A DNA stretch of 64,000 nt from Verrucomicrobia bacterium IMCC26134 (lineage in GTDB: Bacteria > Verrucomicrobiota > Verrucomicrobiia > Opitutales > Opitutaceae), in NCBI GenBank assembly GCA_000972765.1, contig CP011265.1, positions 1-64,000 on the forward strand, in the 5' to 3' direction. Of the stretch, positions 22,909 to 31,735 are shown one piece after another. The position numbers were made by a program, and so were the translations under genes. Position 1 is the stretch's first letter; the number at the start of each line of letters is the position of its first letter. The notes below the pieces were generated by a model. That model had not been told where the DNA came from, ran no database searches, and saw only the letters and a program-made list of their open reading frames with translations.

Positions 22909-25227
22909 TCAGGCTTTTTGCGCGCCCGTGGCGACTTCATGGTCCGCGGCCAGAGCCTGAATCATCCCCTTGAGCGAGTAGCGTTCCTCCACAAGTTGGG
23001 AGGCGTTAGCAGCCAGTCGCCTTCCCAGTTCCTGGTCGCCGGCGAGTCGGATCGATTGCCGGATAAACTCGTCCGGGGTGTCGGCGAGGAGGAAATCCCG
23101 TTCGGGCACGGCCTCGATGCCCGCGATCCCGATCGTCGTGCTGATAACCGGACGTCGATAGGTGAAGGCCTCTAAAATCTTGATGCGCGTGCCGGCGCCG
23201 GCACGCAGGGGCACGACCAGGGCGTGCGCCTGGCCAAAGACCTCCGCTGCGGTTTTGAATTCCCCGATGAATCGGGTGCGCGGGGCGGCGTCGACTATCA
23301 GGCGCAACTCAGCTGGAATTTGGCGGCCGCCCAGCACGAAGGTGCAGGTCCGCGCGGCCTGGATGTGCGGCAGCATGTCATGGCAGAACCAGGCCACCGC
23401 GTCGGTGTTGGGGGGGTAGTTGAGCGCCCCGACAAACAGGAATCGAAACCCCTCCGCGGCCTCGTCAGGCGCGGGAGGAGGCGGCGGCTGCGTCGCCGGG
23501 AGCGGTGCGATGTTGGGCAGCACGCAGACATCCGCGCAGGCGCTCGCCAGCTTCCGCCGGTCGATCTCGGAACAAACGTAGAGGCGGTCCAGGCGGCGCA
23601 GCAGGGAGCGTTCAGCCCGCTCGTAGGCGCGGGCGCGACACGCTGAACTTTCGGCCAGACGGGGGTCCGCCTGAAATCTCAGCTGTTCGCTCTTCTGGCG
23701 AATAGCGTGCGATTCAAAGTCGTCGAGATCGAGATGGAATCGGGTGCCGGCCGGTTGGTGGTCGCGCATCGCCAGCGCACACGGCGCCATGATCAGCCGA
23801 AAGGCATGCACGCGATCAAAGCGCTGTCCGTCAAAGACCAGGCGGGCCGCACGGAAACAGGCCGGCGTGAGGCCGGTCCAATCGACCGGATTTCGCCACA
23901 GCAGACCGTGAAGGCGGGGAAAGCGCCGTTCGATGCCCTTGCGCAAGTGATGCCATCTCGGTCGCTTAAACGGCACATGGCCCCATCGCCCGCCAAGGTA
24001 GTCCGCCGGCACGGGTGAGCTGTCGCGGTGGGCCAAGGTGGAGACCACGAGGAGGGTGACCTGATGCTCACGGGACAGCGCAGTGATGACACTCTCGGCC
24101 CGGCGGGCCGGCCCCGAACCCTCTCGATCAGGAAACAGCGGGCTGATGAATAAAACCGTGGGACGCGAGCTGGTTTGGGCGGCGGGGCCCGGCGCTTGGC
24201 GGGAGCTTAGCCGGCTCCAGCGATACTTTGCCCGGGCGGTGTATTCAAAGAACCAGGATGCATTGACGTGTCGAAGCAAGGTGCTGAGGCGAAGCGGGTG
24301 CCAGAAGCCGCGGCAAAGTTCGCTTACCTGATCGAGCGCCCGATTCTTTGAATCCAGGCGGCCGAGCGCGGCCAGACGCGTGGCAAGGAACCGGTATTGT
24401 CCGGCCACACACAGGCGCATCGCACGGTCCAGGCGGCCGGTTTGCCGCAACCACGCGCAAAAGTGATCCAGCGACTCCACGCGAATCTCAAAGAACTCAA
24501 TCTTGTCGATTTGGTGGTGTAATTGATCGCGTGAGTGCTGGCGGTAGGTGCCCTGAACCACGTTGAGGTGGTGACCAAGTCCTGAAGACGTCTTTATTCG
24601 CCAGAACAGTTCGTGATCCTCCGCCCGGCGAAGCTCCGGATTCCAGGGACCGGCGCGGTCGAGGACTTCCCGTCGATAACAAGCGCCATGGACTAGCCAG
24701 AAGCAGTCAAAGAGCGGATCGGCGGCGGCAAACCGGGGGTAATAGCGCCGATGGTCGTTGGTCAGGGTGCCCGACTCGTCGACGGTGTCGATCGGGGCGA
24801 AGCAGTAGGGCGCGCCGTGCTCGCGCAGGGCTTTCACGTAGCGGGTTATGGCCTCCGGGAAGAGCACGTCGTCCGAGTCGAGGTAGAGGATGAATTCCCC
24901 GGTTGCCGCGCGGGTGCCGGTGTTGCGTGCAGCGGAAACGCCGGCGTTAGGTTGGGTGAGGATTCGCAATGAGCGCCCGGCCCGCAGCGGAGGGAGGGCC
25001 TGCAGGACTTCGAGCGTGTGATCGGTGGAGCCATCGTCGACCACCACGATCTCCAGGCGGGGCCAGGTCTGGGCATCCAGCGAGTCCAGGGCGTAGCTGA
25101 TGAGCTTGGCCCTATTGTAAGTCGGAATAATCACGGAAACCAGGTCGGGCTCGGACGCTGGCGCTAGCCAAGAGGGTGGGGTTCCCGCAGGGGTTCGGAG
25201 CACGGGCACGCTGTCGTGGAGTGGCAT
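22909..25227 (-). CDS. Two-domain glycosyltransferase, GT2 plus GT4
   Basis: A 772-residue cytoplasmic protein joining two transferases. Residues about 28-260 are a GT-A GT2 domain (SVIIPTYNRAKLISYALDSL, EIVVVDDGSTDHT, the LYLDSDD metal-binding motif, GPWNPELRRAEDHELFWRI). After a basic linker (about 310-355), residues about 360-770 are a GT-B GT4-like domain (VLFISPLFPDREGSGPARRAESVITAL, RFLFVGALNYPPNTDAVAWF, ALVVPLRAGAGTRIKILEAFTYRRPVIST). It is the last gene of a minus-strand run with a methyltransferase and a fucosyltransferase, so it likely adds sugars to the same surface glycan. The donor and acceptor are unknown. The ATG at 25227 is the first in frame and leaves a short unstructured leader. 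Confidence 0.9.
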   Translation of the reverse strand: MPLHDSVPVLRTPAGTPPSWLAPASEPDLVSVIIPTYNRAKLISYALDSLDAQTWPRLEIVVVDDGSTDHTLEVLQALPPLRAGRSLRILTQPNAGVSAARNTGTRAATGEFILYLDSDDVLFPEAITRYVKALREHGAPYCFAPIDTVDESGTLTNDHRRYYPRFAAADPLFDCFWLVHGACYRREVLDRAGPWNPELRRAEDHELFWRIKTSSGLGHHLNVVQGTYRQHSRDQLHHQIDKIEFFEIRVESLDHFCAWLRQTGRLDRAMRLCVAGQYRFLATRLAALGRLDSKNRALDQVSELCRGFWHPLRLSTLLRHVNASWFFEYTARAKYRWSRLSSRQAPGPAAQTSSRPTVLFISPLFPDREGSGPARRAESVITALSREHQVTLLVVSTLAHRDSSPVPADYLGGRWGHVPFKRPRWHHLRKGIERRFPRLHGLLWRNPVDWTGLTPACFRAARLVFDGQRFDRVHAFRLIMAPCALAMRDHQPAGTRFHLDLDDFESHAIRQKSEQLRFQADPRLAESSACRARAYERAERSLLRRLDRLYVCSEIDRRKLASACADVCVLPNIAPLPATQPPPPPAPDEAAEGFRFLFVGALNYPPNTDAVAWFCHDMLPHIQAARTCTFVLGGRQIPAELRLIVDAAPRTRFIGEFKTAAEVFGQAHALVVPLRAGAGTRIKILEAFTYRRPVISTTIGIAGIEAVPERDFLLADTPDEFIRQSIRLAGDQELGRRLAANASQLVEERYSLKGMIQALAADHEVATGAQKA

Positions 25228-25322
25228 CGGGGCGAATACGGAGAGGAAACTCCTGAAAGGAAACTGGATTGTGGCAGGTCACGCGCTCGACCGGCTTGCT
25301 CGGGTGCGAGCCGCTCCGGGCC

Positions 25323-26108
25323 TCACGCGGGTGCGTCGGGCAAGCGGATCACGCCGATGCCAAAACCGTCCTGCTCGCGGTCGGCGATGAACTCGTGCGT
25401 TTCGGCAAACCGCGTCCGCAAGTCCTGCCACAGGCGCGGCACCTCGCCCGTATTATGGCGGGTCGCGCGCCCGAAGCGCGTCTTGAAATCCGGCGCAATG
25501 TCGTGAAACGCGATCAGCCCGCCCGGCCGCACGAGTGGCGCGTAGGCCTCGAAGTCGCCCTTCGCCCCGTCGTAGCTGTGATCGCCGTCGATGAAGAGCA
25601 CGTCGATCGGCGTGCCGGCGAGTTCGCGGCGCACGCGCTCCACCGTGGCGGGGGCATACGACGAGCCCTGCACGAAAACCTGCCGGCAATCCGGCCGGAC
25701 AAAGCTCCGCAGCAGCCGCGTGTTTTGCACAAACAGGTCCACCGCGATCTTGGTGCGCACGCTCGGCAGGGCCGCGCCGAGGAGAAAATTTGTGCCGCCT
25801 TCCGCCGTGCCGATCTCGACCACGGTGCGCGGTGCGAACGGCTGCGCGTAGCGGAGAAACCCGAGGATTTCCGTGCGGATTTGATGCGATGGAAACACTT
25901 CGCGGGCGAAATCAAACCACTCCTCCTCCGTGCCGCAGCCCGCCCAACGCTCCGCGAGCAAGCGCCGGCGGGCGCTCGCGAGATGGTGCCGCGCCACCAG
26001 CCAATCCTGCGCCAGCAGCCAGCCGCGCGCCGATCCGAGCCGGGCGGGCATCCGGCGGCGGAATTTTTGCAGCCCATGCGACAGCTTCAACCATAGGCTT
26101 TTTTTCAT
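25323..26108 (-). CDS. Class I SAM-dependent methyltransferase (CmcI/Methyltransf_24-like)
   Basis: A 261-residue protein with a Rossmann methyltransferase core: the SAM-binding loop TVVEIGTAEGGTNFLLG, the acidic strand-4 motif PIDVLFIDGDHSYDGAKGDFEAYAPLV and PGGLIAFHDI. This pattern is typical of the family that includes CmcI-like proteins in polysaccharide and natural-product clusters, where they O-methylate sugars or related groups. A basic N-terminus (residues 1-50) may bind membrane. The ATG at 26108 is chosen over 26162. It lies between the fucosyltransferase and the GT2-GT4 gene, so methylation of a glycan is the likely job. Confidence 0.82.
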   Translation of the reverse strand: MKKSLWLKLSHGLQKFRRRMPARLGSARGWLLAQDWLVARHHLASARRRLLAERWAGCGTEEEWFDFAREVFPSHQIRTEILGFLRYAQPFAPRTVVEIGTAEGGTNFLLGAALPSVRTKIAVDLFVQNTRLLRSFVRPDCRQVFVQGSSYAPATVERVRRELAGTPIDVLFIDGDHSYDGAKGDFEAYAPLVRPGGLIAFHDIAPDFKTRFGRATRHNTGEVPRLWQDLRTRFAETHEFIADREQDGFGIGVIRLPDAPA

Positions 26109-26216
26109 GTGGATGAGAAGCAGGCTCGGGCCGGGCGCAATTGCTGCAACCCCGATTTTCACGCCCCTTATGAAGGGGAGCCTTTGCGTAAAAGTCCGAA
26201 AGTCACGGGTGAATGG

Positions 26217-27185
26217 TTACAAGCGGTCCCGACCCCGGTGCGGGTCGTCCCCGCCCGGTCCGTCTCCTGCGCGTGACACCAGATGCCATGATTCCGGCAC
26301 CATGTGTCCGGTGCTTCTCTCTGGATCCCGGCACCACGGTTGCGGCGCGATTATGAATTTGTCCGGACTGGGATTGAGCCAGGCCGCCCACCAGGAGAAG
26401 GTGCTGTTCGATAGGATGACATGGTCGCACAGACTCATCAGCCGCAGCGCCTCGAAATCCTGCCAGCCTGACATCCCGCGCACGAAGGTGTGCGGCCCCG
26501 GCGGAGTGATTTCACGAGCGACGGCCTCGATGTCGTCCGAAAAAACATAAAAGACCGCCGCCGGAAACCGTTCCCGCATTTCGCGAAAGGCTTGCTGGTA
26601 GTAGGCGGCGTCCAGCGCCCCGATATCCCGGGCCGCCGCCGCGTTGCTGACGTAATCGCCGCGCCTGAAATGCACGGCGATGGAAGGGCCGGACTGGATC
26701 TTTTCTGCCATCGCCGCGACCGACGGATGGACGGGGTATCGCAAGGAAAAATGCCGCCGGACGAGTTCGCCTGCGTTGGTGAAGTATCTTTCCGAGTGGC
26801 AAAGGCCATCGAGATACGTGTCGTCCGGGAGCGAGGCCACCCGCTGGTCGAAGTGCTTCCAGTCGACGCGATGCCAGCGGCCTTCGTTCCGGTATACGTT
26901 GAACAGGTGATCCACCTGCAGCAGTCGCGCCGCCTTGCGGACGCCCCGGCCGGCCCGGGAAAGCTCGCGACCGCGAAGCCGCTCCACCTCCTCCTGGGTG
27001 GCGAATTGCTCGGTGACATTGAAACAGGACAGCGCGTAACGGTTATGCGGCCCCATGTCCGCATACTCCCTGAACCAGCTTACATCCAGCTTGAGCACGG
27101 TCCGACGCGACTCCGCCAGCGCGAGGCCGGCCGCATATTGAAACATCTGGTTTCCCAGCCCCGCAAAGAGTCGAACGATGATCAT
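26217..27185 (-). CDS. Alpha-1,2-fucosyltransferase, GT11
   Basis: A 322-residue GT11 enzyme that would transfer L-fucose from GDP-fucose to galactose-type acceptors. It shows the family's N-terminal block (RLFAGLGNQMFQYAAGLALA) and the donor-binding HxRRGDY motif at residues 172-178 (HFRRGDY), plus the later ILSNSTFSWWAAWLN block. No signal peptide or membrane segment, as expected for a cytoplasmic bacterial GT11. The ATG at 27185 fits the family start; the frame is open to 27236. It is the first gene of the minus-strand glycan run and is divergent from the PEP-CTERM gene. No GDP-fucose synthesis gene is in the window. Confidence 0.93.
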   Translation of the reverse strand: MIIVRLFAGLGNQMFQYAAGLALAESRRTVLKLDVSWFREYADMGPHNRYALSCFNVTEQFATQEEVERLRGRELSRAGRGVRKAARLLQVDHLFNVYRNEGRWHRVDWKHFDQRVASLPDDTYLDGLCHSERYFTNAGELVRRHFSLRYPVHPSVAAMAEKIQSGPSIAVHFRRGDYVSNAAAARDIGALDAAYYQQAFREMRERFPAAVFYVFSDDIEAVAREITPPGPHTFVRGMSGWQDFEALRLMSLCDHVILSNSTFSWWAAWLNPSPDKFIIAPQPWCRDPERSTGHMVPESWHLVSRAGDGPGGDDPHRGRDRL

Positions 27186-27407
27186 GTCGGGTTTGTTATT
27201 AAAATGGCGGGCGGGATCGGCAATTCTGGACTGCACCCGCTTGATCGAGCCTCGTTAGGTTTAATTTCCGGGGTGAGGCCATACTGACCATCTGCGGGAC
27301 TTTGCACAACGCAGTGAGGTGCCGGGGACTAGGGGCGCACCGGCTTAGCGTTGGCGGGCTGTGGGTATAGCGGCGGCCCGATGCTTATAAGATTGCGCCG
27401 CTCACCT

Positions 27408-27416
27408 CCCCCCCCC
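27408..27416. repeat. C9 homopolymer tract in divergent intergenic region
   Basis: Nine consecutive C between the fucosyltransferase and the PEP-CTERM gene, about 60 bases before the latter's ATG. Tracts of this length can slip during replication and change promoter spacing, but they are also a common sequencing weak spot. Confidence 0.6.
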
Positions 27417-27437
27417 GGAAGGTCCGAAACGAATGCC

Positions 27438-27456
27438 ATCTGAAATTCATTCAGAT
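27438..27456. promoter_or_regulatory. Perfect inverted repeat upstream of the PEP-CTERM gene
   Basis: ATCTGAA at 27438-27444 and TTCAGAT at 27450-27456 with a 5-base spacer, ending 22 bases before the ATG. It could be an operator or a 5-prime-leader hairpin. No regulator is assignable. Confidence 0.45.
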
Positions 27457-27478
27457 TTCCTTCAGTAAGCTCCTGCCT

Positions 27479-28120
27479 ATGAAAAATATAAAGTTCCTCG
27501 TCGCAGCGGTCGCCCTCTGCTCGGCCCTCAGCAGTTTCCTCCAGGCCACGCCAGTGGTCTCACCGATCAGCTACGCGTTCGTCGATAATGCCGCTTTCCA
27601 GAACGGACTGACCTTCAGTGGAAACATCACCACCGACGGCACCCTCGGGGCTCTTAACGTCGGCAACATCCTCTCCATTGAGTGGACGATCATGAATACT
27701 TCGACCTCGACGCTGATTGCCACGACGTCCAATCCAACTTTCAGCTTTGGAGGAGTCTTTGCGAGCGCGACGCAGATCACCCTCCCCGTGCCTCCCTCTT
27801 TTTCTTCTTCGATCAACATTTCCCACCCCACAGGGCAAGGGCAAGTGTATTGGCAACGGTCAGCGGAAACGGATTTTGGTGATTTTGTCAGCCCCTCACA
27901 GGATTACTATGCGGCTCAGAATCCGACCTCGTCGTCCACCCCTTGGTGGCAACAAGTAGTGAACGCCGCGCCGCTCAATCTGCAAAGCAACCCTGACGGG
28001 GCTTGGATCATCGCCGAGGTGCCGGTTGCCGTCCCCGAGCCCTCGACCTACGGTCTCGTCTTCAGCGGGCTGACCCTCGCGGTCGTCGCGCTGCGCCGCC
28101 GCAAGAGCAAGCAGGCCTGA
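27479..28120 (+). CDS. PEP-CTERM sorting domain protein
   Basis: A 213-residue secreted protein. It has a signal peptide (KFLVAAVALCSALSSFLQA), a Ser/Thr-rich beta-type body with many potential glycosylation sites, and a C-terminal PEP-CTERM tail: VPEPSTYGLVF, a hydrophobic segment and RRRKSK. Proteins with this tail are thought to be processed by an exosortase and are linked to exopolysaccharide or biofilm matrix. The body has no fold I recognise. The gene starts beside a glycan cluster on the other strand, which fits the usual exosortase-polysaccharide association; no exosortase is in the window. A strong terminator follows. Confidence 0.9.
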   Translation: MKNIKFLVAAVALCSALSSFLQATPVVSPISYAFVDNAAFQNGLTFSGNITTDGTLGALNVGNILSIEWTIMNTSTSTLIATTSNPTFSFGGVFASATQITLPVPPSFSSSINISHPTGQGQVYWQRSAETDFGDFVSPSQDYYAAQNPTSSSTPWWQQVVNAAPLNLQSNPDGAWIIAEVPVAVPEPSTYGLVFSGLTLAVVALRRRKSKQA

Positions 28121-28151
28121 GTCGCTCCAGGCCCACGCCTCTGGCAAAGCC

Positions 28152-28177
28152 AAGCCCCGCGGAAGCGGGGCTTTTTT
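28152..28177 (+). terminator. Rho-independent terminator
   Basis: Perfect stem AAGCCCCGC (28152-28160) with GCGGGGCTT (28165-28173), GGAA tetraloop, then a T-run. It ends the PEP-CTERM gene. Confidence 0.92.
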
Positions 28178-28264
28178 ATTGGCCCGGAAGCCGCCCTCGG
28201 GCCGGGGGCTCTTTCCTGAATTCAGCCTTGGTCAAGCGCGCCCGGCTGCGCAAGGTGAGGGCCA

Positions 28265-30826
28265 ATGTCTTCCCTGCTCGCCCCCGCCGACCGCCGCCTC
28301 CTCGAACGTATCTGGGCCCAGCCCGTCGTTCGCACCGAACTGCCCAACGGGCTGACCTTGCTGGTGCAGCCCGACGACGCCGCGCCGGTCGTCTCCGTGC
28401 AGGTCTGGGTTAAGACCGGCAGCCAGCACGAGGGCGCGCTGCTCGGCGCCGGCCTCTCGCATTACCTCGAGCATCTGCTCTTCAAAGGCACCGCCCGCCG
28501 GGCGGGCCGCGAAATCTCCGCGACGGTGCAGGCCCACGGCGGCAGCATCAACGCCTACACCACCTACGACCGCACCGTTTACTACATCGATCTGCCCGCC
28601 ACGCATCTCGAGGTGGCGGTGGATCTGCTTGCCGACATGACGCTGCACAGCACCCTGCCCGCCGACGAGGTGACGCGAGAGCGCGACGTCATCCTGCGCG
28701 AGATCGCGATGGGCGACGACGACCACGACCGCCGCCACTGGGACGCGCTCGCCCGCACCGTGTTTCGGGAGCATCCGCTGCGCGAGCCGGTGATCGGCCA
28801 CCAGGCGGTGTTCTCGGCCGTCACCCGCGACGAGCTGATGGCCTACTACCGCGAACGCTACGCGCCCAACAACCTCGTGGTCGTGATCGCCGGCGACATC
28901 GATCCCGCCGCCGCCCGCGCCACGGTTGAGAAACACTTCGGCGCCGTGCCCCGCCGCCGCCTCGCGCCGGTTTATCAGCCCGCCGAGTCCATCCAGCTCG
29001 CCCCGCGCCTGCGTCGCGAGACCGCCGAGGTCGAGCAGAGCCGCGTCGCCCTCGCCTGGCCCGGCGTGCCCATGACGCACCCCGACGCCCCGCTGCTCGA
29101 TCTGCTCGCCGTTGTCATCGGCTACGGCGACAGCTCCCCGCTCTGGCAGACCCTGCGCGAAAAACTCCGGCTCGTGCACAGCATCGACGCGCACCACTGG
29201 AGCCCCGGCCCGGCGGGACTCTTCGCGGTGTTTTTCACCACCGAGCCCGAGAAACGCGACGCCGCCGAGAAGGCGGTGCGCGCCGAGCTGGCGCGCCTCG
29301 CGGAGAAGGGTTTTACCCGCCCCGCGCTCGCCCGCGCCGTGCGCCAGCTCGTCGTCGGCGAGATCGGAGGGCGCAAGACCACCTCGCGCCGCGCCTCGCG
29401 CCTCGGCTCCGCCGAAGTGGTGGCGGGCGACCTCGATTTCAGCCGCACTTGGTTTGCCCGCGTCGCCGCCGCCACGCCCGCCGACCTGCGCCGCGTCTTG
29501 CGCGAGTGGCTGGTGCCGCAGCGCGAGAACACCGTCTCGCTCGACCCGGTGCCGAAGCCTGCCGCCGCGCCCAAGGCCGCCGCCGCCCCCGTCGCGCGCG
29601 GCGAGGACTGGAAACTGCGCATCCTGCCCAACGGCGTGCGCCTGCTCCTGCGCCGTGACGCCCGCCAGCCGAATCTGCACGTCCAGCTCATGTGCGAAGG
29701 CGGCCCGCTTTTCGAGACCGCCGGCAAACGGGGCGCGAGCGCGCTGCTCGCGACGATGCTGACCAAGGACACCCGCCAGCGCAGCGCGGCCGAGGTGGCG
29801 GAAGCGATCGAGGCGGTGGGCGGTTCCTTCAACGGCTCGGCGGGCAACAACACCCTCGGCCTCGCCGTCGAGGTGTTGCCCGGCGACGCCGCGCTCGCGT
29901 CGGAGCTGTTGTCGCAGGCCGTGCTCGCGCCCGCCTTCGCGGCGCGCACCTTCGCGGTCGAGCAGGAGTCCGAGCTGGCGAGTCTGCAGCAGGACGAAGA
30001 CGATGTCGTGAGCGCGGGTCACCGCCTGGCGCGCGCGAAGTTCTTCGGCCAGCACGCGCTCGCGCTCGACGCCCACGGCGATCCGGCGGGGGTCAAGGCG
30101 CTGAAGCCGGCCGATCTGCGCACGCTTTGGAAGCGCCTCGCGGTCGGCGGCAACGTCGTCGTGGCGGTGGCGGGGGATTTTGACGAGCGCACCTACGTGC
30201 CCCTGCTCACGCGCTGGCTGGGCAAACTCCCGCGCGGCGCGGCCCCGGCCCGTCCGGCCCGGCACGCGCCGGCGAAGAAGGCGGCGCACACCCATGCCCG
30301 CGTCTGCAACCAGGCGCTGGTGTTCGATGCCTTCCCCGGCCCCGGCGCGCTGGCGGCGGACGACACGGCGGCGGCGGTGTTGCACGAGATTTTGAGCGGC
30401 ATGGCCTCGCGGCTGTTTGAGCGCGTGCGCGAGGAAAAAGGCCTGGCCTACTTCGTGAGCGCGACCCGCGTGGTCGGGGTGGACGACGGCATGTTCTACC
30501 TCTACGCGGGCACGCAGCCGGGCAAGGAGGACGAGGTGCTCGGCGAGTTCGACGCCGAGCTGGCGCGCCTCGCGGCGGGCGACATCGAGGCGGAGGAGCT
30601 GTCGCGGGCGATCACGCGCCTGCAGGCCTCGCGCCGCATGCGGTTGCAGACCAACGCGGCCCGCGCCGGCGAGGCGACGGTGCGCACGCTCTTCGGCCTG
30701 CCGCTGGAAACCTATGGGCACTGGGACGCGCGTCTCGCGGCGGTGTCGGTGCCGGTGTTGCGTGCCTTTGCGCGGGACTACCTTGCGGTGATCCGCCGCC
30801 AGCGCCTCGTCGTGCGCCCGGCCTGA
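28265..30826 (+). CDS. M16-family zinc metallopeptidase, two-domain
   Basis: An 853-residue insulinase/pitrilysin-type protein made of two M16 halves. The N-terminal half has the inverted zinc motif HYLEH at residues 66-70 and the distal Glu region (RERDVILREIAMGDD), so it should be catalytic. The C-terminal half starts near residue 445 (WKLRILPNGVRLLLRRD) and has GASALLATM where HxxEH would stand, so it is the non-catalytic partner, as in processing-peptidase pairs fused in one chain. No signal peptide is evident from the ATG at 28265 (MSSLLAPADRRLL), suggesting a cytoplasmic role in peptide turnover. Next gene begins 46 bases later. Confidence 0.92.
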   Translation: MSSLLAPADRRLLERIWAQPVVRTELPNGLTLLVQPDDAAPVVSVQVWVKTGSQHEGALLGAGLSHYLEHLLFKGTARRAGREISATVQAHGGSINAYTTYDRTVYYIDLPATHLEVAVDLLADMTLHSTLPADEVTRERDVILREIAMGDDDHDRRHWDALARTVFREHPLREPVIGHQAVFSAVTRDELMAYYRERYAPNNLVVVIAGDIDPAAARATVEKHFGAVPRRRLAPVYQPAESIQLAPRLRRETAEVEQSRVALAWPGVPMTHPDAPLLDLLAVVIGYGDSSPLWQTLREKLRLVHSIDAHHWSPGPAGLFAVFFTTEPEKRDAAEKAVRAELARLAEKGFTRPALARAVRQLVVGEIGGRKTTSRRASRLGSAEVVAGDLDFSRTWFARVAAATPADLRRVLREWLVPQRENTVSLDPVPKPAAAPKAAAAPVARGEDWKLRILPNGVRLLLRRDARQPNLHVQLMCEGGPLFETAGKRGASALLATMLTKDTRQRSAAEVAEAIEAVGGSFNGSAGNNTLGLAVEVLPGDAALASELLSQAVLAPAFAARTFAVEQESELASLQQDEDDVVSAGHRLARAKFFGQHALALDAHGDPAGVKALKPADLRTLWKRLAVGGNVVVAVAGDFDERTYVPLLTRWLGKLPRGAAPARPARHAPAKKAAHTHARVCNQALVFDAFPGPGALAADDTAAAVLHEILSGMASRLFERVREEKGLAYFVSATRVVGVDDGMFYLYAGTQPGKEDEVLGEFDAELARLAAGDIEAEELSRAITRLQASRRMRLQTNAARAGEATVRTLFGLPLETYGHWDARLAAVSVPVLRAFARDYLAVIRRQRLVVRPA

Positions 30827-30872
30827 GCCGCGCTTGCCTGCGGGGGCGGGGGTGTGCAGGGTTTCCGGCAGC

Positions 30873-31409
30873 ATGAATACCCCGTCTCCCGTCTCTTGGC
30901 TGCGTTTGGTCACCGCCGGTCTGGTTTTTGCCAGTGCGGCCTGTCTTCGTGCGCAGGACGCTCCGCCCAAGGCGGAGGTGCCGCCGAGTGTCTTGCAACG
31001 CTTCGACAAAAACAAAGACGGCAAACTCAACGACGCCGAGCGCGCCAAGTGGGAGGCGGATAAAGCGCAACGCCGCGCGAAGGACGCCTCGCGCCGCGCC
31101 GAGTTGATCGCGCGTTTTGACAGCAACAAAGACGGAAAAATCGACGCCGATGAAGGCGCTGCCGCCAAGCTCGCCATGGCGCAGGAACGCACCGAGGCGG
31201 ATGCCGCCAAGATGAAGGTCCGGATGGAGAAAGAGGCCGCCAAACTCAAAGCCGACGCCGAGGCCGAGACGGTTGCCAAAACCAAAGCCGGGGCTGCCCC
31301 GGCGGCGGTTCAAGCCGAGAAGCCTGCCGACACCATGATGGGCGAGGCGATGAACGCTCCCGCCGCCCCGATCAAAGAGGGCGAGGACATGATGATGATG
31401 AAGCCCTGA
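30873..31409 (+). CDS. Exported EF-hand protein
   Basis: A 178-residue protein with a signal peptide (WLRLVTAGLVFASAACLRAQD) and two EF-hand calcium loops, DKNKDGKLNDAE and DSNKDGKIDADE, each preceded by a helix. The rest is a charged Ala/Lys/Glu-rich helix and a low-complexity tail ending MMMMKP. Small exported EF-hand proteins are abundant in Verrucomicrobia and Planctomycetes but few have known roles; calcium binding is the only supported activity. The ATG at 30873 is used, since the earlier ATG at 30834 would spoil the signal peptide. Confidence 0.82.
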   Translation: MNTPSPVSWLRLVTAGLVFASAACLRAQDAPPKAEVPPSVLQRFDKNKDGKLNDAERAKWEADKAQRRAKDASRRAELIARFDSNKDGKIDADEGAAAKLAMAQERTEADAAKMKVRMEKEAAKLKADAEAETVAKTKAGAAPAAVQAEKPADTMMGEAMNAPAAPIKEGEDMMMMKP

Positions 31410-31435
31410 GCACGGCGAGGGGCAGGGGCGGCGCG

Positions 31436-31705
31436 TCAGTCGGATTTGGCGCGGGTGAAGAAATGGGCGAGCGCGTCAAAAAGGCCGGCGTATTTGCGGT
31501 CGCGGCCGGCGTAGTTTTCCAGGACGTAAAACAGGTAGTAATAAAAGCGGCAGAACGCCCAGGTTGCGATGAGCAGGAGCGAGGCGGTGCGCAGGGTCGG
31601 CGATTCGAGCAGGAGCGCGGTTCCGGCCAGAAGTCCGACGAGGAGGAAGAGCCAGCCCTTGGCGTGCAGAAGGGCCTTGCTGCGGATGTCTTGAAAGAGG
31701 CGCAT
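31436..31705 (-). CDS. Small membrane protein of unknown function
   Basis: An 89-residue protein with two hydrophobic segments (GWLFLLVGLLAGTALLL and ASLLLIATWAFCRFYYYLFYVL), a basic N-terminus and a charged C-terminus (YAGRDRKYAG). I recognise no family. It lies 30 bases after the NAD kinase gene on the same strand and is probably co-transcribed with it. It is convergent with the EF-hand gene. Confidence 0.7.
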   Translation of the reverse strand: MRLFQDIRSKALLHAKGWLFLLVGLLAGTALLLESPTLRTASLLLIATWAFCRFYYYLFYVLENYAGRDRKYAGLFDALAHFFTRAKSD

Positions 31706-31735
31706 GGCGAAAGTTTTCTCCTGCGCGGGCCGGGC

